This document shows, piece by piece, positions 8,358 through 16,625 of a DNA stretch of 64,000 nt (position 1 is the first letter of the stretch; every line of letters begins with the position of its first letter). A model generated the notes under the pieces. That model was not told the DNA's origin. It did no database searches and saw only the letters and a program-made list of their open reading frames with translations. Both the position numbers and the translations under genes were made by a program. The stretch is taken from contig CANRFZ010000009.1 of the NCBI GenBank assembly GCA_947630025.1, positions 1 to 64,000 of the forward strand, given 5' to 3'. The stretch is from an uncultured Lachnospiraceae bacterium. Lineage in GTDB: Bacteria > Bacillota > Clostridia > Lachnospirales > Lachnospiraceae.

Positions 8358-8673
8358 TTACATTCTCCCCTCTGCTGTTTTTATAAAGGCGTTCAATGCG
8401 ATGAAGTTCAAGGTTCAAAATTTCTGTTCCAAGGGATGTAACCTGATACAATTTTCGCTTCTCATCCTCCCGCACAAAGGCAATCAACCCATCTTTTTCC
8501 ATTTTGGAAAGAGTGCCATACATAGTGCCGGCACTGATGACCAGCTCCCCGCCTGTCATTTGTTTGACCTGCTGACAGATCCCGTAGCCATGCTGCGGCT
8601 GCTGCAGGCAATACAGAATATAGAAACCGCTCTCCGTCATGGGGACGTAGATGCGTCTGATTTTATGATCCAT
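8350..8673 (-). CDS. PadR family transcriptional regulator
   Basis: Winged-helix regulator of 107 residues. Typical PadR motifs are visible: ESGFYILYCLQQPQHGYGICQ, the ISAGTMYGTLSKMEKDGLI recognition region, and KRKLYQVTSLG in the wing. It is the first gene of a two-gene operon with the DUF2812 protein. Its promoter is covered by a palindrome, so it probably represses itself and its partner. The start follows AGGAG. The ligand is unknown. Confidence 0.9.
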   Translation of the reverse strand: MDHKIRRIYVPMTESGFYILYCLQQPQHGYGICQQVKQMTGGELVISAGTMYGTLSKMEKDGLIAFVREDEKRKLYQVTSLGTEILNLELHRIERLYKNSRGENVNE

Positions 8674-8696
8674 AAATTCTCCTGACTATCTTGATT

Positions 8697-8748
8697 CGAT
8701 ACATTGAGGTTCGATATATATTGTATCGGGCCTTGATAGAAATGTCAA
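8697..8748 (-). promoter_or_regulatory. Promoter and operator of the PadR-DUF2812 operon
   Basis: TTGACA (8748-8743) and TACAAT (8725-8720) are 17 bases apart on the minus strand. The inverted repeat CGATACA (8697-8703) and TGTATCG (8722-8728) overlaps the -10 box and the transcription start. This is a plausible autoregulatory PadR site. Confidence 0.7.
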
Positions 8749-8828
8749 TGGATTTCTGAAAAAATAAGTTCCTACCGAAAAGGGACAAATATTTCCCAAA
8801 ACTCATTGATAAATTATCTAAAAACCTA

Positions 8829-8863
8829 TTGATTAAAGTCCTATATAGTACTATACTATATAG
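8829..8863 (+). promoter_or_regulatory. Promoter and operator of the MarR gene
   Basis: TTGATT (8829-8834) and TATACT (8852-8857) are 17 bases apart. A perfect 10-bp inverted repeat, CTATATAGTA (8841-8850) and TACTATATAG (8854-8863), covers the -10 box. It is a good candidate MarR operator, directly followed by the ribosome site AGGAGGTGA. Confidence 0.75.
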
Positions 8864-8877
8864 TAGGAGGTGAGAGG

Positions 8878-9333
8878 ATGCAAACGACAAACGGCGGGTT
8901 TCTCATTACGAAAATCAAGCAGATACAGGGGCGTGTGTTTGAAAAACTGCTCTGCGAATATGGGATCGACGAGTTTAACGGAGCGCAGGGACGCATCCTG
9001 TTCGTGTTGTGGGAAAAGGACGACATTCCTATATGGGAACTGTCGGAAAAAACAGGGCTGGCCAAAACCACGCTTACAAGTATGCTTGACAGACTGGAGA
9101 AGTCGGGGCATATTACGCGCGCGGGCGATTGCTCCGACCGAAGAACTGTGCGGATCAGACTTACGGCGGGCGCGCGTTCTCTGAAAAAAAAATACGACGA
9201 GGTTTCTGCAAAAATGAACGAAATCTTTTACAGGGGGTTCAGCGAAGATGAAATACTCGCCTTGGAAACGGCTCTTGGGAAAATTCTTGAAAATCTACTC
9301 GAAAAGGAGAAGGAAAATGGACGGAAAAATTAA
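8878..9333 (+). CDS. MarR family transcriptional regulator
   Basis: Winged-helix regulator of 151 residues with the MarR core: LSEKTGLAKTTLTSMLDRLE as recognition helix and SDRRTVRIRLT as wing. MarR proteins typically repress a neighbouring resistance or redox gene until they bind a ligand or are oxidised. The downstream flavin/PLP-oxidase-like gene overlaps its end by 17 bases and is the likely target. A strong palindrome overlaps its own promoter. Confidence 0.9.
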   Translation: MQTTNGGFLITKIKQIQGRVFEKLLCEYGIDEFNGAQGRILFVLWEKDDIPIWELSEKTGLAKTTLTSMLDRLEKSGHITRAGDCSDRRTVRIRLTAGARSLKKKYDEVSAKMNEIFYRGFSEDEILALETALGKILENLLEKEKENGRKN

Positions 9334-9760
9334 AAAAGAAATACGCGCCCTGCGCGAAAGTGCAAACGTGGCGTATGTGGGTTCGGTAAACGAAAACGGC
9401 TTTCCTCAAATAAAGGGAATGCTCGTGCTGGAGGACGAGGACAAGCGCTCGCTTGTAACGCATTTCTTTTCCACAAATTACAGTTCCAAGCGTGTCAAAC
9501 AGTTCCTTGCGAACCCGAAAGCGTGCGTTTATTACGTCGATGATACCAAGGACAAGTACAAAGGCGCGCTTTTTACCGGTACGATCGAAGTGTGTACCGA
9601 CCACGACACCAAAGCTATGCTCTGGCGAAGCGGCTGCGAAATTTACTATCCGAAAGGCGTAGACGACGACGATTACTGCGTATACAAATTCACAGCCGAA
9701 ACAGTAAATTACTACTTTGGTTTATCCAATAAGACGTTTGCCATAGAGGAAATCCTTTGA
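9317..9760 (+). CDS. Pyridoxamine 5'-phosphate oxidase-like (split barrel FMN-binding) protein
   Basis: Protein of 147 residues resembling the general-stress/PNPOx-like split-barrel family, which binds FMN or a related cofactor. Visible elements are an N-terminal helix, VAYVGSVNENGFPQIKGML as the first barrel strands, THFFSTNYSSKRVKQFLANP and KACVYYVDD. The substrate is unknown. The start at 9317 follows AGGAGAAGG, inside the end of the MarR gene, indicating translational coupling. The pair looks like a redox or xenobiotic response unit. Confidence 0.82.
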   Translation: MDGKIKKEIRALRESANVAYVGSVNENGFPQIKGMLVLEDEDKRSLVTHFFSTNYSSKRVKQFLANPKACVYYVDDTKDKYKGALFTGTIEVCTDHDTKAMLWRSGCEIYYPKGVDDDDYCVYKFTAETVNYYFGLSNKTFAIEEIL

Positions 9761-9909
9761 TGGAACACGGTTCGTCTTCTTTATTTCACACAAGCGAAGA
9801 AGGACGGTTTATACCATAAGAAAAACGGTTCGTAACAAAAGAAGAACGATTCACAACAAACCTATTGATTCCGGTAAATTTTTGTACGATAAACGTTATA
9901 AAAGGACGG

Positions 9910-9933
9910 CATTACGGCGAGATGGCCGTAATG
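9910..9933 (+). promoter_or_regulatory. Hairpin in the leader of the unrecognised three-gene unit
   Basis: CATTACGGC (9910-9918) and GCCGTAATG (9925-9933) form a 9-bp stem with a 6-base loop, about 50 bases upstream of the first gene. No T run follows, so it is not a terminator. A weak promoter-like pair, TTGATT and GATAAA, lies upstream. Confidence 0.5.
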
Positions 9934-9982
9934 GAAAACAGAAACGGAGTTCAAAGCGGCCGGATTCAAGGAGGAAAAACTT

Positions 9983-10909
9983 ATGGCAAGGATCAACGAG
10001 TATAGTGATTTTAGCGACTATGCAAGCAGGTACAATACGAATTTTGACTATTCCGCACTGTTTGGCGGCGGCGCCCCTTACATTGACAATAGCATGGGCG
10101 GGATCAATGTGTCGGACTATGCCATGATCAAAAACGGAAGCTATGGGAAGCTGATGAAGTCTTATTATGCGAAACAGGATGCGGATAAACTGTCACAGTA
10201 CGGCGATTCTTCCCAATCGCTGACGCTGATGCGTTCCAAAGCAGACTCTCTGCAAAAGTCCGCGGAGGCGCTGGGCGACGCCTCGCTTTATGAGAGAAAG
10301 AAATTCACAAGAAAAGACGAAGAAACCGGAGAAGAAATCGAAGTCGAAGATTACGACTGGGACGCCATCACAAAAGCGGTCAAGACCTTTGTGGACGATT
10401 ACAATGCCGTGGTGGAGCAGGCGGGCAAATCGGATACAAAGAATGTGCTGCGCGACGCATCAAGGATGACCGGCATAACGGGAAGTGTGAGCAAGCTGCT
10501 TTCTAAAATAGGAATTACCATCGGCAGCGGCAATAAGCTGGAGTTTGATGAGGAAGCCCTGAAAAAGAAAACAACGCTCGGAAAGAGCAGCGTCGAGATG
10601 GACAATATCCCTACTTTAAAAACCTTGTTCTCGGGATACGGTTCTTTTGCGGATAAGATCGCGCAGAAAGCGCAGGGGATTTCGAGAGCGGCGGCTAACG
10701 CGGCTGCAAAGGCCGGTTCCGCCGGATCGATATACACCAGAAAAGGCTCTTATTCCGATACGTTGTCTGAGCTGTTTTCCAGTACGATCGATGAAAAAGT
10801 AGGCGGGCAGGACAAAGAGAAATCCTGGTGGGAAAAAGAGTTGGAGAAAAGAAAAGACGCCTTCACACCGATCCCCAATCCGGAAGAAGACGAGGACGAG
10901 GAATCCTGA
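9983..10909 (+). CDS. Unrecognised protein with FliD-C-terminal-like segment
   Basis: Acidic protein of 308 residues, first of three plus-strand genes of unknown function. The N-terminus (1-60) is rich in Asn, Tyr, Ser and Gly and has no signal peptide. The middle, about residues 130-195, reads like the C-terminal region of flagellar hook-associated protein 2 (FliD): AVKTFVDDYNAVVEQAG, then a helical stretch, then KIGITIGSGNKLEFDEEALK. LFSGYGSFADKIAQKAQGI near 213 also fits that pattern. The rest of FliD is missing and the tail is Glu/Asp rich. A strong AGGAGG precedes the start. The FliD relation is inferred by eye. Confidence 0.6.
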   Translation: MARINEYSDFSDYASRYNTNFDYSALFGGGAPYIDNSMGGINVSDYAMIKNGSYGKLMKSYYAKQDADKLSQYGDSSQSLTLMRSKADSLQKSAEALGDASLYERKKFTRKDEETGEEIEVEDYDWDAITKAVKTFVDDYNAVVEQAGKSDTKNVLRDASRMTGITGSVSKLLSKIGITIGSGNKLEFDEEALKKKTTLGKSSVEMDNIPTLKTLFSGYGSFADKIAQKAQGISRAAANAAAKAGSAGSIYTRKGSYSDTLSELFSSTIDEKVGGQDKEKSWWEKELEKRKDAFTPIPNPEEDEDEES

Positions 10910-10927
10910 CAACCGATGTCTCAAGAT

Positions 10928-10979
10928 GCGCGGAGATTCGGATGAGAAATATCTGCGAAAGCAGCTCCGAATCTCGCGC
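10928..10979 (+). promoter_or_regulatory. Intergenic hairpin in the three-gene unit
   Basis: GCGCGGAGATTCGGA (10928-10942) pairs with TCCGAATCTCGCGC (10966-10979), leaving one bulged G. It lies between the first and second genes and has no T run. It may stabilise or process the mRNA, giving the genes different expression. Confidence 0.6.
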
Positions 10980-11019
10980 TAAGACTCACAGGCGAGCCTT
11001 CTATAAAGGAGATGGTATT

Positions 11020-11664
11020 GTGAATGTGACAAGATTTCAGACTTCGCCAGACGCAGGAAAGTCCATATTTGCGGGAAATCTTCCCATGATGCGGAGAATG
11101 GGCCTAAAAAGTGCGCAGGACAGGGCGGAACGCCAGCAGAAGGCGCAAGACCAGATCGCATTTTGGGAGAACCGGAAAGAAAACCTGAAAAATATGGAGT
11201 GCGACACGCTGGAAGCGATCGGCAAAAAACTGGAACTGTTTCATTCCTATGAAAATGAAATTGCCGCCGTCAAAACGCAGTACAATCAGGAACAGATGTG
11301 GCACGTCATGGACGAGGCGCAAGAGCTTGGCGAGAAGATTGCCGAGGAAGCCGAAAAATTCGAGCCGAAGACCGCCGAAGAAAGACGCGAGGATATGGCG
11401 GAAGAAGCGCTGGGAACAGACGAAAACAAGGGCGCGCTGACGGAAAGCATGGAAGAAATGCAGGAAGAAATGGCCAAGCTGACGGAAGATGCGAACCGGA
11501 CGATGGAAGAAGCCGCGGAATCTGCGGAAGAAACTTGCGACAACCTGACAGAAGAAAACATGGAAGCAGCAGAGGCCGCCGCCAGCGCTGAAATGCCTGC
11601 GGGCAGCGCAGCGCTTTTGCCGGAGCAGGCCGTAAAATATAAGAAGATCGATGTTTTCGTTTAG
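11020..11664 (+). CDS. Unrecognised coiled-coil protein, second gene of the unit
   Basis: Protein of 214 residues that I do not recognise. It is almost entirely helical and charged. Residues 30-95 look like a coiled coil (Q-D-Q-I-A-F-W-E-N-R-K-E-N-L and later L-E-L-F-H-S-Y-E-N-E-I), and residues 110-195 are very rich in Glu, Ala and Met. There is no signal peptide or membrane segment. The start is a GTG at 11020 with AAAGGAG 8 bases upstream; a longer in-frame reading from 10828 would overlap the previous gene and lacks a site. It could be a chaperone-like or structural partner of its neighbours, but that is speculation. Confidence 0.6.
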   Translation: MNVTRFQTSPDAGKSIFAGNLPMMRRMGLKSAQDRAERQQKAQDQIAFWENRKENLKNMECDTLEAIGKKLELFHSYENEIAAVKTQYNQEQMWHVMDEAQELGEKIAEEAEKFEPKTAEERREDMAEEALGTDENKGALTESMEEMQEEMAKLTEDANRTMEEAAESAEETCDNLTEENMEAAEAAASAEMPAGSAALLPEQAVKYKKIDVFV

Positions 11665-11708
11665 CGGATTGATAAGTTGTCAGAGCGCCGGAAACGGGAG
11701 GAAAGACT

Positions 11709-12548
11709 ATGCGGATCAATCATTTGTTTGATTTCAGGAATTATAATTTATGGAACCAGTCTTCTTTGGTTTCAAGACTTTTGGGGAGCAAAAATGTCGG
11801 CAGCCGGAATCTCACGAACAGGAATATTGCAAGTAAAAACACCATGCCGAATTTTATGGACGGCGTTGTTTACAGCAAGGGCAGCAGACGCGCCGCTTTC
11901 AGACCTTACACGAGGCAGGGGGTATTGGAGGGCGTAAGACCGAACCGGCATCCGGAGCAAAGAAAGACGTTTTATTCGGGACAGGAAATACTGGATGCCA
12001 TCGGAAAATATGACGGCTATATCCTCGGCTATGATGGGAAATCGGCTTATCTTCAGGGCACGGAATATGTGTATAGCAACACCAGCAGATACCCGGTAGA
12101 AAGCCGTCCCGTGGGCGAAAAGATGTATTTTAATCCGGCTGATGTCAATGATGCGCTGGGAATCCACAATCCCAAACAGATGTCCGTGAAAGACAACGAA
12201 GTGCGTTTTGACAGTTATTCCTATTATCAGTTTCAGGGAAAGGACGGCAGAAACCATAGAGTACTTTCGATGGGTTCGTCCCTGAGCGCGAACACCTTTG
12301 CCGACTTTCAATATCACACATCTGACAAGGAAGCGGTAGAGTACGCCGATTTTTGGGAAAGACTGTCAAGGAACAGCACTTACGGATTGTCACAAGATTA
12401 CAGTCAGAAAGAAATCCGGCAGAAGTTGACGGATGCCGGTATTCAGAACGGCTTTTTCACGGTGACGGTCGGCGGGAAAGAGTATGTCCTGAACGAACAT
12501 AAAGGGATTGATATTGAATACGGGGCGGATGTCTATTTAGGGGTATAA
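11709..12548 (+). CDS. Unrecognised protein, third gene of the unit
   Basis: Protein of 279 residues with no family I can name. The N-terminus is rich in Asn, Arg and Ser (MRINHLFDFRNYNLWN, then a basic Ser/Asn stretch), recalling the Asn-rich start of the first gene in this unit. The rest looks like a compact globular domain with many Tyr and Gly. There is no signal peptide or membrane helix. The start follows GGGAGG and lies 44 bases after the previous stop, so the three genes are probably one operon. Confidence 0.6.
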   Translation: MRINHLFDFRNYNLWNQSSLVSRLLGSKNVGSRNLTNRNIASKNTMPNFMDGVVYSKGSRRAAFRPYTRQGVLEGVRPNRHPEQRKTFYSGQEILDAIGKYDGYILGYDGKSAYLQGTEYVYSNTSRYPVESRPVGEKMYFNPADVNDALGIHNPKQMSVKDNEVRFDSYSYYQFQGKDGRNHRVLSMGSSLSANTFADFQYHTSDKEAVEYADFWERLSRNSTYGLSQDYSQKEIRQKLTDAGIQNGFFTVTVGGKEYVLNEHKGIDIEYGADVYLGV

Positions 12549-12599
12549 TAAAAAACCAAACATGAGCCAACCGACAAACGCCGCCCATCGCTTATCAGC

Positions 12600-13037
12600 T
12601 TAAAAGATTCCCATAATCTTTTCCTGAAATGCGCCGCAGATCTCGTCGTATGTCTCATACCGGATATTGCCGTTGCGGAATCTCGCCGCCCATGTCTCCC
12701 TGAGCCGTTCCGCGACCAGCGGAGCCTCCCCGCTCCCTGTCAATAGCAGCGCCGGGAATACATAATATACCATAAAAAGGTTCAGATCTGCCTGCGTCCG
12801 CGGTTTGATCTTCCCTTTCTTGGCAAACGCGCCCTCCACCGCATCCACAAAGCGCGCCGCGACCTCTCCGGCGGCGGCTTCCCTGTCTGCGCCCTGCCGC
12901 GTATACGCCGTCATTTCCTCCAGAAAATGTCCATTCTGCTGCCGGAATGCCTCCATATTCTTCTGATAGGAGGCTTTTTTCAAATTCTGCAGCTTTTCCG
13001 TCATTTTATCAAACATCATTTCCACATGATCCAGCAT
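12600..13037 (-). CDS. Hypothetical helical protein
   Basis: Protein of 145 residues that I do not recognise. It begins with an amphipathic helical stretch (MLDHVEMMFDKMTEKLQNLKK) and has one hydrophobic segment, LFMVYYVFPALLL, near residue 90. The start follows GGAGGG, so translation is credible. It converges on the three-gene unit, and its upstream region is filled with palindromic repeats. Confidence 0.6.
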   Translation of the reverse strand: MLDHVEMMFDKMTEKLQNLKKASYQKNMEAFRQQNGHFLEEMTAYTRQGADREAAAGEVAARFVDAVEGAFAKKGKIKPRTQADLNLFMVYYVFPALLLTGSGEAPLVAERLRETWAARFRNGNIRYETYDEICGAFQEKIMGIF

Positions 13038-13062
13038 AATACCCTCCGTTGCGCCCGCTTCT

Positions 13063-13283
13063 CTCTGATGCCAGTAGCATAAATCATTTCAGAAGAATTG
13101 CGAAGCAATTCTTTAGAGTTAATTGCGCAGCAATTTACTCTTGTTTATTGCGAAGCAATTTACTCATGTTTATTGCGCAGCAATTTACTCATATTAAATT
13201 ATGTTCTCTGATGCCAGTAACGTAAATCATTTCGGAAGAATTGCGAAGCAATTCTTTAGAGTTAATTGCGGAGCAATTTACTC
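13063..13283. repeat. Cluster of short palindromic repeats in two 78-bp direct copies
   Basis: The 352-base stretch between genes holds six copies of the palindrome-like unit ATTGCGNAGCAAT (starting near 13096, 13121, 13147, 13172, 13239 and 13264). Two 78-base segments, 13063-13140 and 13206-13283, are near-identical direct repeats, each with two units. Each unit is typically followed by TTTACTC. A further copy lies at 30730. They look like REP-type elements. Confidence 0.85.
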
Positions 13284-13327
13284 ATATTATATCACATTTT
13301 CTGCTGCCCCCGCTTTTTATTTTTTTG

Positions 13328-13362
13328 TTGACTTTATTTATGTATTATAATATACTTAGTAT
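13328..13362 (+). promoter_or_regulatory. Promoter and possible operator of the second PadR gene
   Basis: TTGACT (13328-13333) and TATACT (13351-13356) are 17 bases apart. The small palindrome ATACTTAGTAT (13352-13362) overlaps the -10 box, a plausible site for the PadR protein encoded just downstream. Confidence 0.65.
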
Positions 13363-13388
13363 TACAAGATATATGAGGAATAACCTTT

Positions 13389-13736
13389 ATGAATGACAAA
13401 TATGAAAAACAGATGAAAAAAGGGCTCTTGGAGATGCTGGTTCTGAAGCTGCTCTGCGACGGGCCCAAATACGGTTACCAGATCATTCAGGAGATGAAAG
13501 AAAAAAGCGAAGATACCTTTCTTTTAAAGGACGGAACGCTCTACCCGATCCTCTACCGCCTAGAGGACGACGGGCTGGCCGTCAGCGAGTGGAGCGAGGC
13601 GGAGGGCAGACAGGTATCGCGCAAATATTACAAAATCACGCATCAGGGGCAGCTTGCGCTGGACGAGACAGAAGCCGTGTGGAGGCGCATCTCCCGGGGC
13701 GTGTCCCGCATACTGGAAGATACCTATCCCCAATAA
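13389..13736 (+). CDS. PadR family transcriptional regulator
   Basis: Winged-helix regulator of 115 residues: GLLEMLVLKLLCDGPKYGYQ, then LKDGTLYPILYRLEDDGL in the recognition region and SRKYYKITHQG in the wing. In Clostridia such genes usually sit before a membrane protein with a DUF1700-type N-terminus, and here one starts 35 bases downstream. It likely controls that pair, perhaps in response to envelope stress. Confidence 0.9.
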   Translation: MNDKYEKQMKKGLLEMLVLKLLCDGPKYGYQIIQEMKEKSEDTFLLKDGTLYPILYRLEDDGLAVSEWSEAEGRQVSRKYYKITHQGQLALDETEAVWRRISRGVSRILEDTYPQ

Positions 13737-13771
13737 TACAACCCGCGCGGCAGCGCAGAAACGGAGTGAAA

Positions 13772-14419
13772 ATGACCGCAGAAAACTATGTGAAACAGAT
13801 CGTAAAGAAAATACAGTGCGACTCAAAGAGAAAACAGGACATCACGAAACAATTATTGGCCGAAATCCGCGAACGCACCGACGCAGGCGCGGATCTGAAC
13901 ACCGTCTTGAACGAGATGGGTAATGTCCGCGAGATCGCGGAGGAGTTTAACGAAGAAATTTCCGCCGAGGACAGGCGTCGGTACAGAAGGAACCGGCGGC
14001 TGAAAATAGCGCTGCCGATTCTCGTAGTTCTTGCTGCCCTGACTGCGGCGGTTGTCTGGTGGTTTCCTAAGTCCAACGACCTCGCAGGCAGCAGTTATTT
14101 TGACAAAGATACGGTGGAGCAGTCGCTGATGAACGTTATCTCGCTTCTCGAAGCGGGCAGCTACGACGCGCTGCAGGATCTGTCCACCGATTCCATGTCC
14201 GCCGTTATGTCCGCCGATTCCATGGAGTCCGTAAAACAGTCTTTCGGCATCGATTTCGGAGAGCGGACTTCCGTCGGCACGATCTATAGCGCGGAAATCC
14301 GGCAGATGGGAAAGCATTTCGCCGTCTGCGAGGTCAGCGTGACCTACGGCGCCGCCAATGTCACTTACACGGTCTCTTTTGATGAAAATATGAAGCTGGC
14401 GGGACTATACATGAAGTAA
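13772..14419 (+). CDS. PadR-linked membrane protein with DUF3887-like C-terminus
   Basis: Protein of 215 residues. The N-terminal 75 residues are helical and resemble the DUF1700/HAAS-like region found in PadR partner proteins (VLNEMGNVREIAEEFNEE). One membrane helix follows at about 77-95 (IALPILVVLAALTAAVVWWF). The outer C-terminal domain (about 110-215) resembles DUF3887, a small cystatin-like fold. Start at 13772 follows CGGAGTG; a longer in-frame reading has no site. The function is unknown; probably a PadR-regulated signalling or envelope protein. Confidence 0.7.
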   Translation: MTAENYVKQIVKKIQCDSKRKQDITKQLLAEIRERTDAGADLNTVLNEMGNVREIAEEFNEEISAEDRRRYRRNRRLKIALPILVVLAALTAAVVWWFPKSNDLAGSSYFDKDTVEQSLMNVISLLEAGSYDALQDLSTDSMSAVMSADSMESVKQSFGIDFGERTSVGTIYSAEIRQMGKHFAVCEVSVTYGAANVTYTVSFDENMKLAGLYMK

Positions 14420-14544
14420 TATCTTGCGCACAAATCCACTTGTATTATAATGAACTTATCAGGAAATATTCTGCTTTCCAATGCCATTAGAAAATGCCTT
14501 TAAAAAAAGAGATTGTTGGAAAGATACCCCGGAAAGGAGTCCTC

Positions 14545-15504
14545 ATGAGCGATCTGCTGATCAGAATCAAAGAAAACGTATCCAAAGTCATCATCGGAAA
14601 GGAAGACGTCATCGAGCTGCTGCTGGCGGCGCTGGCCGCGGGCGGACACGTGCTGCTGGAAGACGTACCCGGCACCGGCAAGACCGTCCTCGCCAAATCG
14701 CTGGCCAAATCCATGGCTTTTTCGTTTGGCCGGATTCAGTTTACGCCCGATCTGCTCCCCAGCGATGTGACAGGTCTGTCATATTATAATCAGGAAAAGG
14801 GAACTTTTGTTTTCAAAGAGGGCCCTGTCTTTACAAATCTGCTGCTGGCGGACGAGATCAACCGCGCCACGCCGCGCACCCAATCCAGCCTGCTGGAGTG
14901 CATGGGCGAGGGACAGGTGACGGTGGACGGCGTGACCAGAACGCTGGCGGTCCCTTTCTTTGTCATGGCCACGCAGAATCCGGTGGAGACGCTGGGCTGC
15001 TATCCGCTGCCGGAGGCGCAGATGGATCGTTTTATGATGCAGATCCGCATGGGAAGTCTGACGAAAGAGCAGGAACGGCAGATGGTTGACCGGTTTATCG
15101 CTGACGAGCCGTTAAATGCGGTAACGCCCGTATGCTCCGCCGAGGAAATCATCGCGCTGCAGCGGGACTGCCGGAACATCTATGTCCATAGCGATCTGCG
15201 GGACTATATCGTCGCTCTCGTGCAGGGCACCAGAAAATACGGCGCGGTCTCCGCGGGCACGGATCGCCGCATCAGCGAAGGCGTCAGTCCCCGCGGAACA
15301 CTCGCCCTGCTCCGCGCATCGCAGGGCTACGCGATGGTACAGGGGCGCGACTATGTTGTGCCGGAAGACATTAAGGCGGTCGCCGTTTCCGTGCTGGCCC
15401 ACAGGATGATCTCCGAAACCGTTCAGTCGGCGGAGAAAGAAACTTTTATACAGGGGCTGCTCGGCAGCGTCGCGCTTCCTACGGAGGATTGGGCCAAACC
15501 ATGA
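14545..15504 (+). CDS. MoxR family AAA+ ATPase
   Basis: AAA+ ATPase of 319 residues: Walker A EDVPGTGKTVLAK, Walker B LLADEINRATPRTQ, sensor region FFVMATQNPVE, and a C-terminal lid domain. MoxR ATPases act as chaperones that mature or activate partner proteins, often in operons with DUF58 and transglutaminase/DUF4129 proteins, as here. The start at 14545 follows AAAGGAG; 17 upstream in-frame codons lack a site. The stop overlaps the next start (ATGA). Confidence 0.93.
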   Translation: MSDLLIRIKENVSKVIIGKEDVIELLLAALAAGGHVLLEDVPGTGKTVLAKSLAKSMAFSFGRIQFTPDLLPSDVTGLSYYNQEKGTFVFKEGPVFTNLLLADEINRATPRTQSSLLECMGEGQVTVDGVTRTLAVPFFVMATQNPVETLGCYPLPEAQMDRFMMQIRMGSLTKEQERQMVDRFIADEPLNAVTPVCSAEEIIALQRDCRNIYVHSDLRDYIVALVQGTRKYGAVSAGTDRRISEGVSPRGTLALLRASQGYAMVQGRDYVVPEDIKAVAVSVLAHRMISETVQSAEKETFIQGLLGSVALPTEDWAKP

Positions 15505-16625
15505 TCAGTTTGTTTCTTCTGGGATTGCTTGTTCTTATATTTGTCTGGAACCTGTACTACGCCCGCCGCTGGAACCACAACCTGACGGTTGCGCTTGATT
15601 TTGCGCAGGGCTATGTCTATGCGGGCGAGCAGGCGCAGATAACCGAGCGGATCGAAAACCGCAAGCGGATGATGCTGCCCGTTCTGGAAGTCGCCTTTCA
15701 TATGGACAGGCGGCTTGTCTTCCACGACTGTGAGAATACAAGCGTCAGTGATTTTGTCTACAAAAGGGATATTTTCGCGCTGCTCGGAAACCAGCGCATC
15801 ACCAGAACGCTGACGGTAGACTGCACGCAGCGGGGATATTACCATATCGACCGGTCGGATCTGACCGCCTACTCGCTTCTCCATGACAGGCGTTTCTCCG
15901 CAGAGCATCCCGCCGACACTTCCCTGTATGTGTACGCCGCGGGAACGGATGTCTCTGATATCGCCATAGTCTGCGAGAAACTGATGGGAAATATCCAGTG
16001 CGCCAGACGTCTCTATGAAGATCCGTTCGCCTTTGCCTCGATCCGGGAATATACGCTCACCGATCCGATGAAAACAATCAACTGGAAGGCCAGCGCGCGG
16101 ACGGGTGCGCTGATGGTAAATACGTTTGAATCGACGCTGACGGAAAAGGCGCTGATCTATCTGGATATGGAAGACCGCGGCATCCTGAAATACGAACATC
16201 TGACAGAGGCGTCCGTCTCCATCGCGGCGTCCCTCGCCAGACATCTGATCCGCCGCGGCATGGAAGTGGGCGTCTATACCAATTCCCGCACGGATGCGGA
16301 CGAGGCTGCCCTGCCGGATCATGCGGCGCCTGCCGGCGGCCCCGGTCAGCTTGCCTGCATCGAGCGGCTTCTGGCCAAATGCACCGGCGGCGAGCGGACG
16401 CTTCCTTTCGATGCGGCTCTGTCCGCGTGCCATGATGTGCCGGAGGACGCCGTGCTTATCTTTATCTCCAAAAATACCGCCTCCGGCGGCTCCGCGATCG
16501 AGCGGTTTACGGGCCGCAGCAGACAGGCTTTGTGGGTTATGCCGTACACTGCCGGCGACGAGGCGTGCCGCATAGATACTCCGGACAATATCCGGCTCAT
16601 CAGATGGGAGGTGGCGGCGACATGA
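15501..16625 (+). CDS. DUF58 domain protein (MoxR operon)
   Basis: Protein of 374 residues with one or two N-terminal membrane segments (ISLFLLGLLVLIFVWNL) and a DUF58 core around residues 180-220, where YTLTDPMKTINWKASARTG is the hallmark. The C-terminal part is von Willebrand A-like, as usual in the family. It is encoded between MoxR and a DUF4129-like protein with four-base ATGA overlaps on both sides, so all three are translated together. It is a probable client of the MoxR ATPase at the membrane. Confidence 0.88.
   Translation: MISLFLLGLLVLIFVWNLYYARRWNHNLTVALDFAQGYVYAGEQAQITERIENRKRMMLPVLEVAFHMDRRLVFHDCENTSVSDFVYKRDIFALLGNQRITRTLTVDCTQRGYYHIDRSDLTAYSLLHDRRFSAEHPADTSLYVYAAGTDVSDIAIVCEKLMGNIQCARRLYEDPFAFASIREYTLTDPMKTINWKASARTGALMVNTFESTLTEKALIYLDMEDRGILKYEHLTEASVSIAASLARHLIRRGMEVGVYTNSRTDADEAALPDHAAPAGGPGQLACIERLLAKCTGGERTLPFDAALSACHDVPEDAVLIFISKNTASGGSAIERFTGRSRQALWVMPYTAGDEACRIDTPDNIRLIRWEVAAT

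Noticed and set aside
9860-9900. Possible sigma-D (flagellar) promoter upstream of the FliD-like gene
   Set aside because: ACGATAA resembles the sigma-D -10 element, but no TAAA lies at the required 15-base spacing; only a weak sigma-A-like pair remains.
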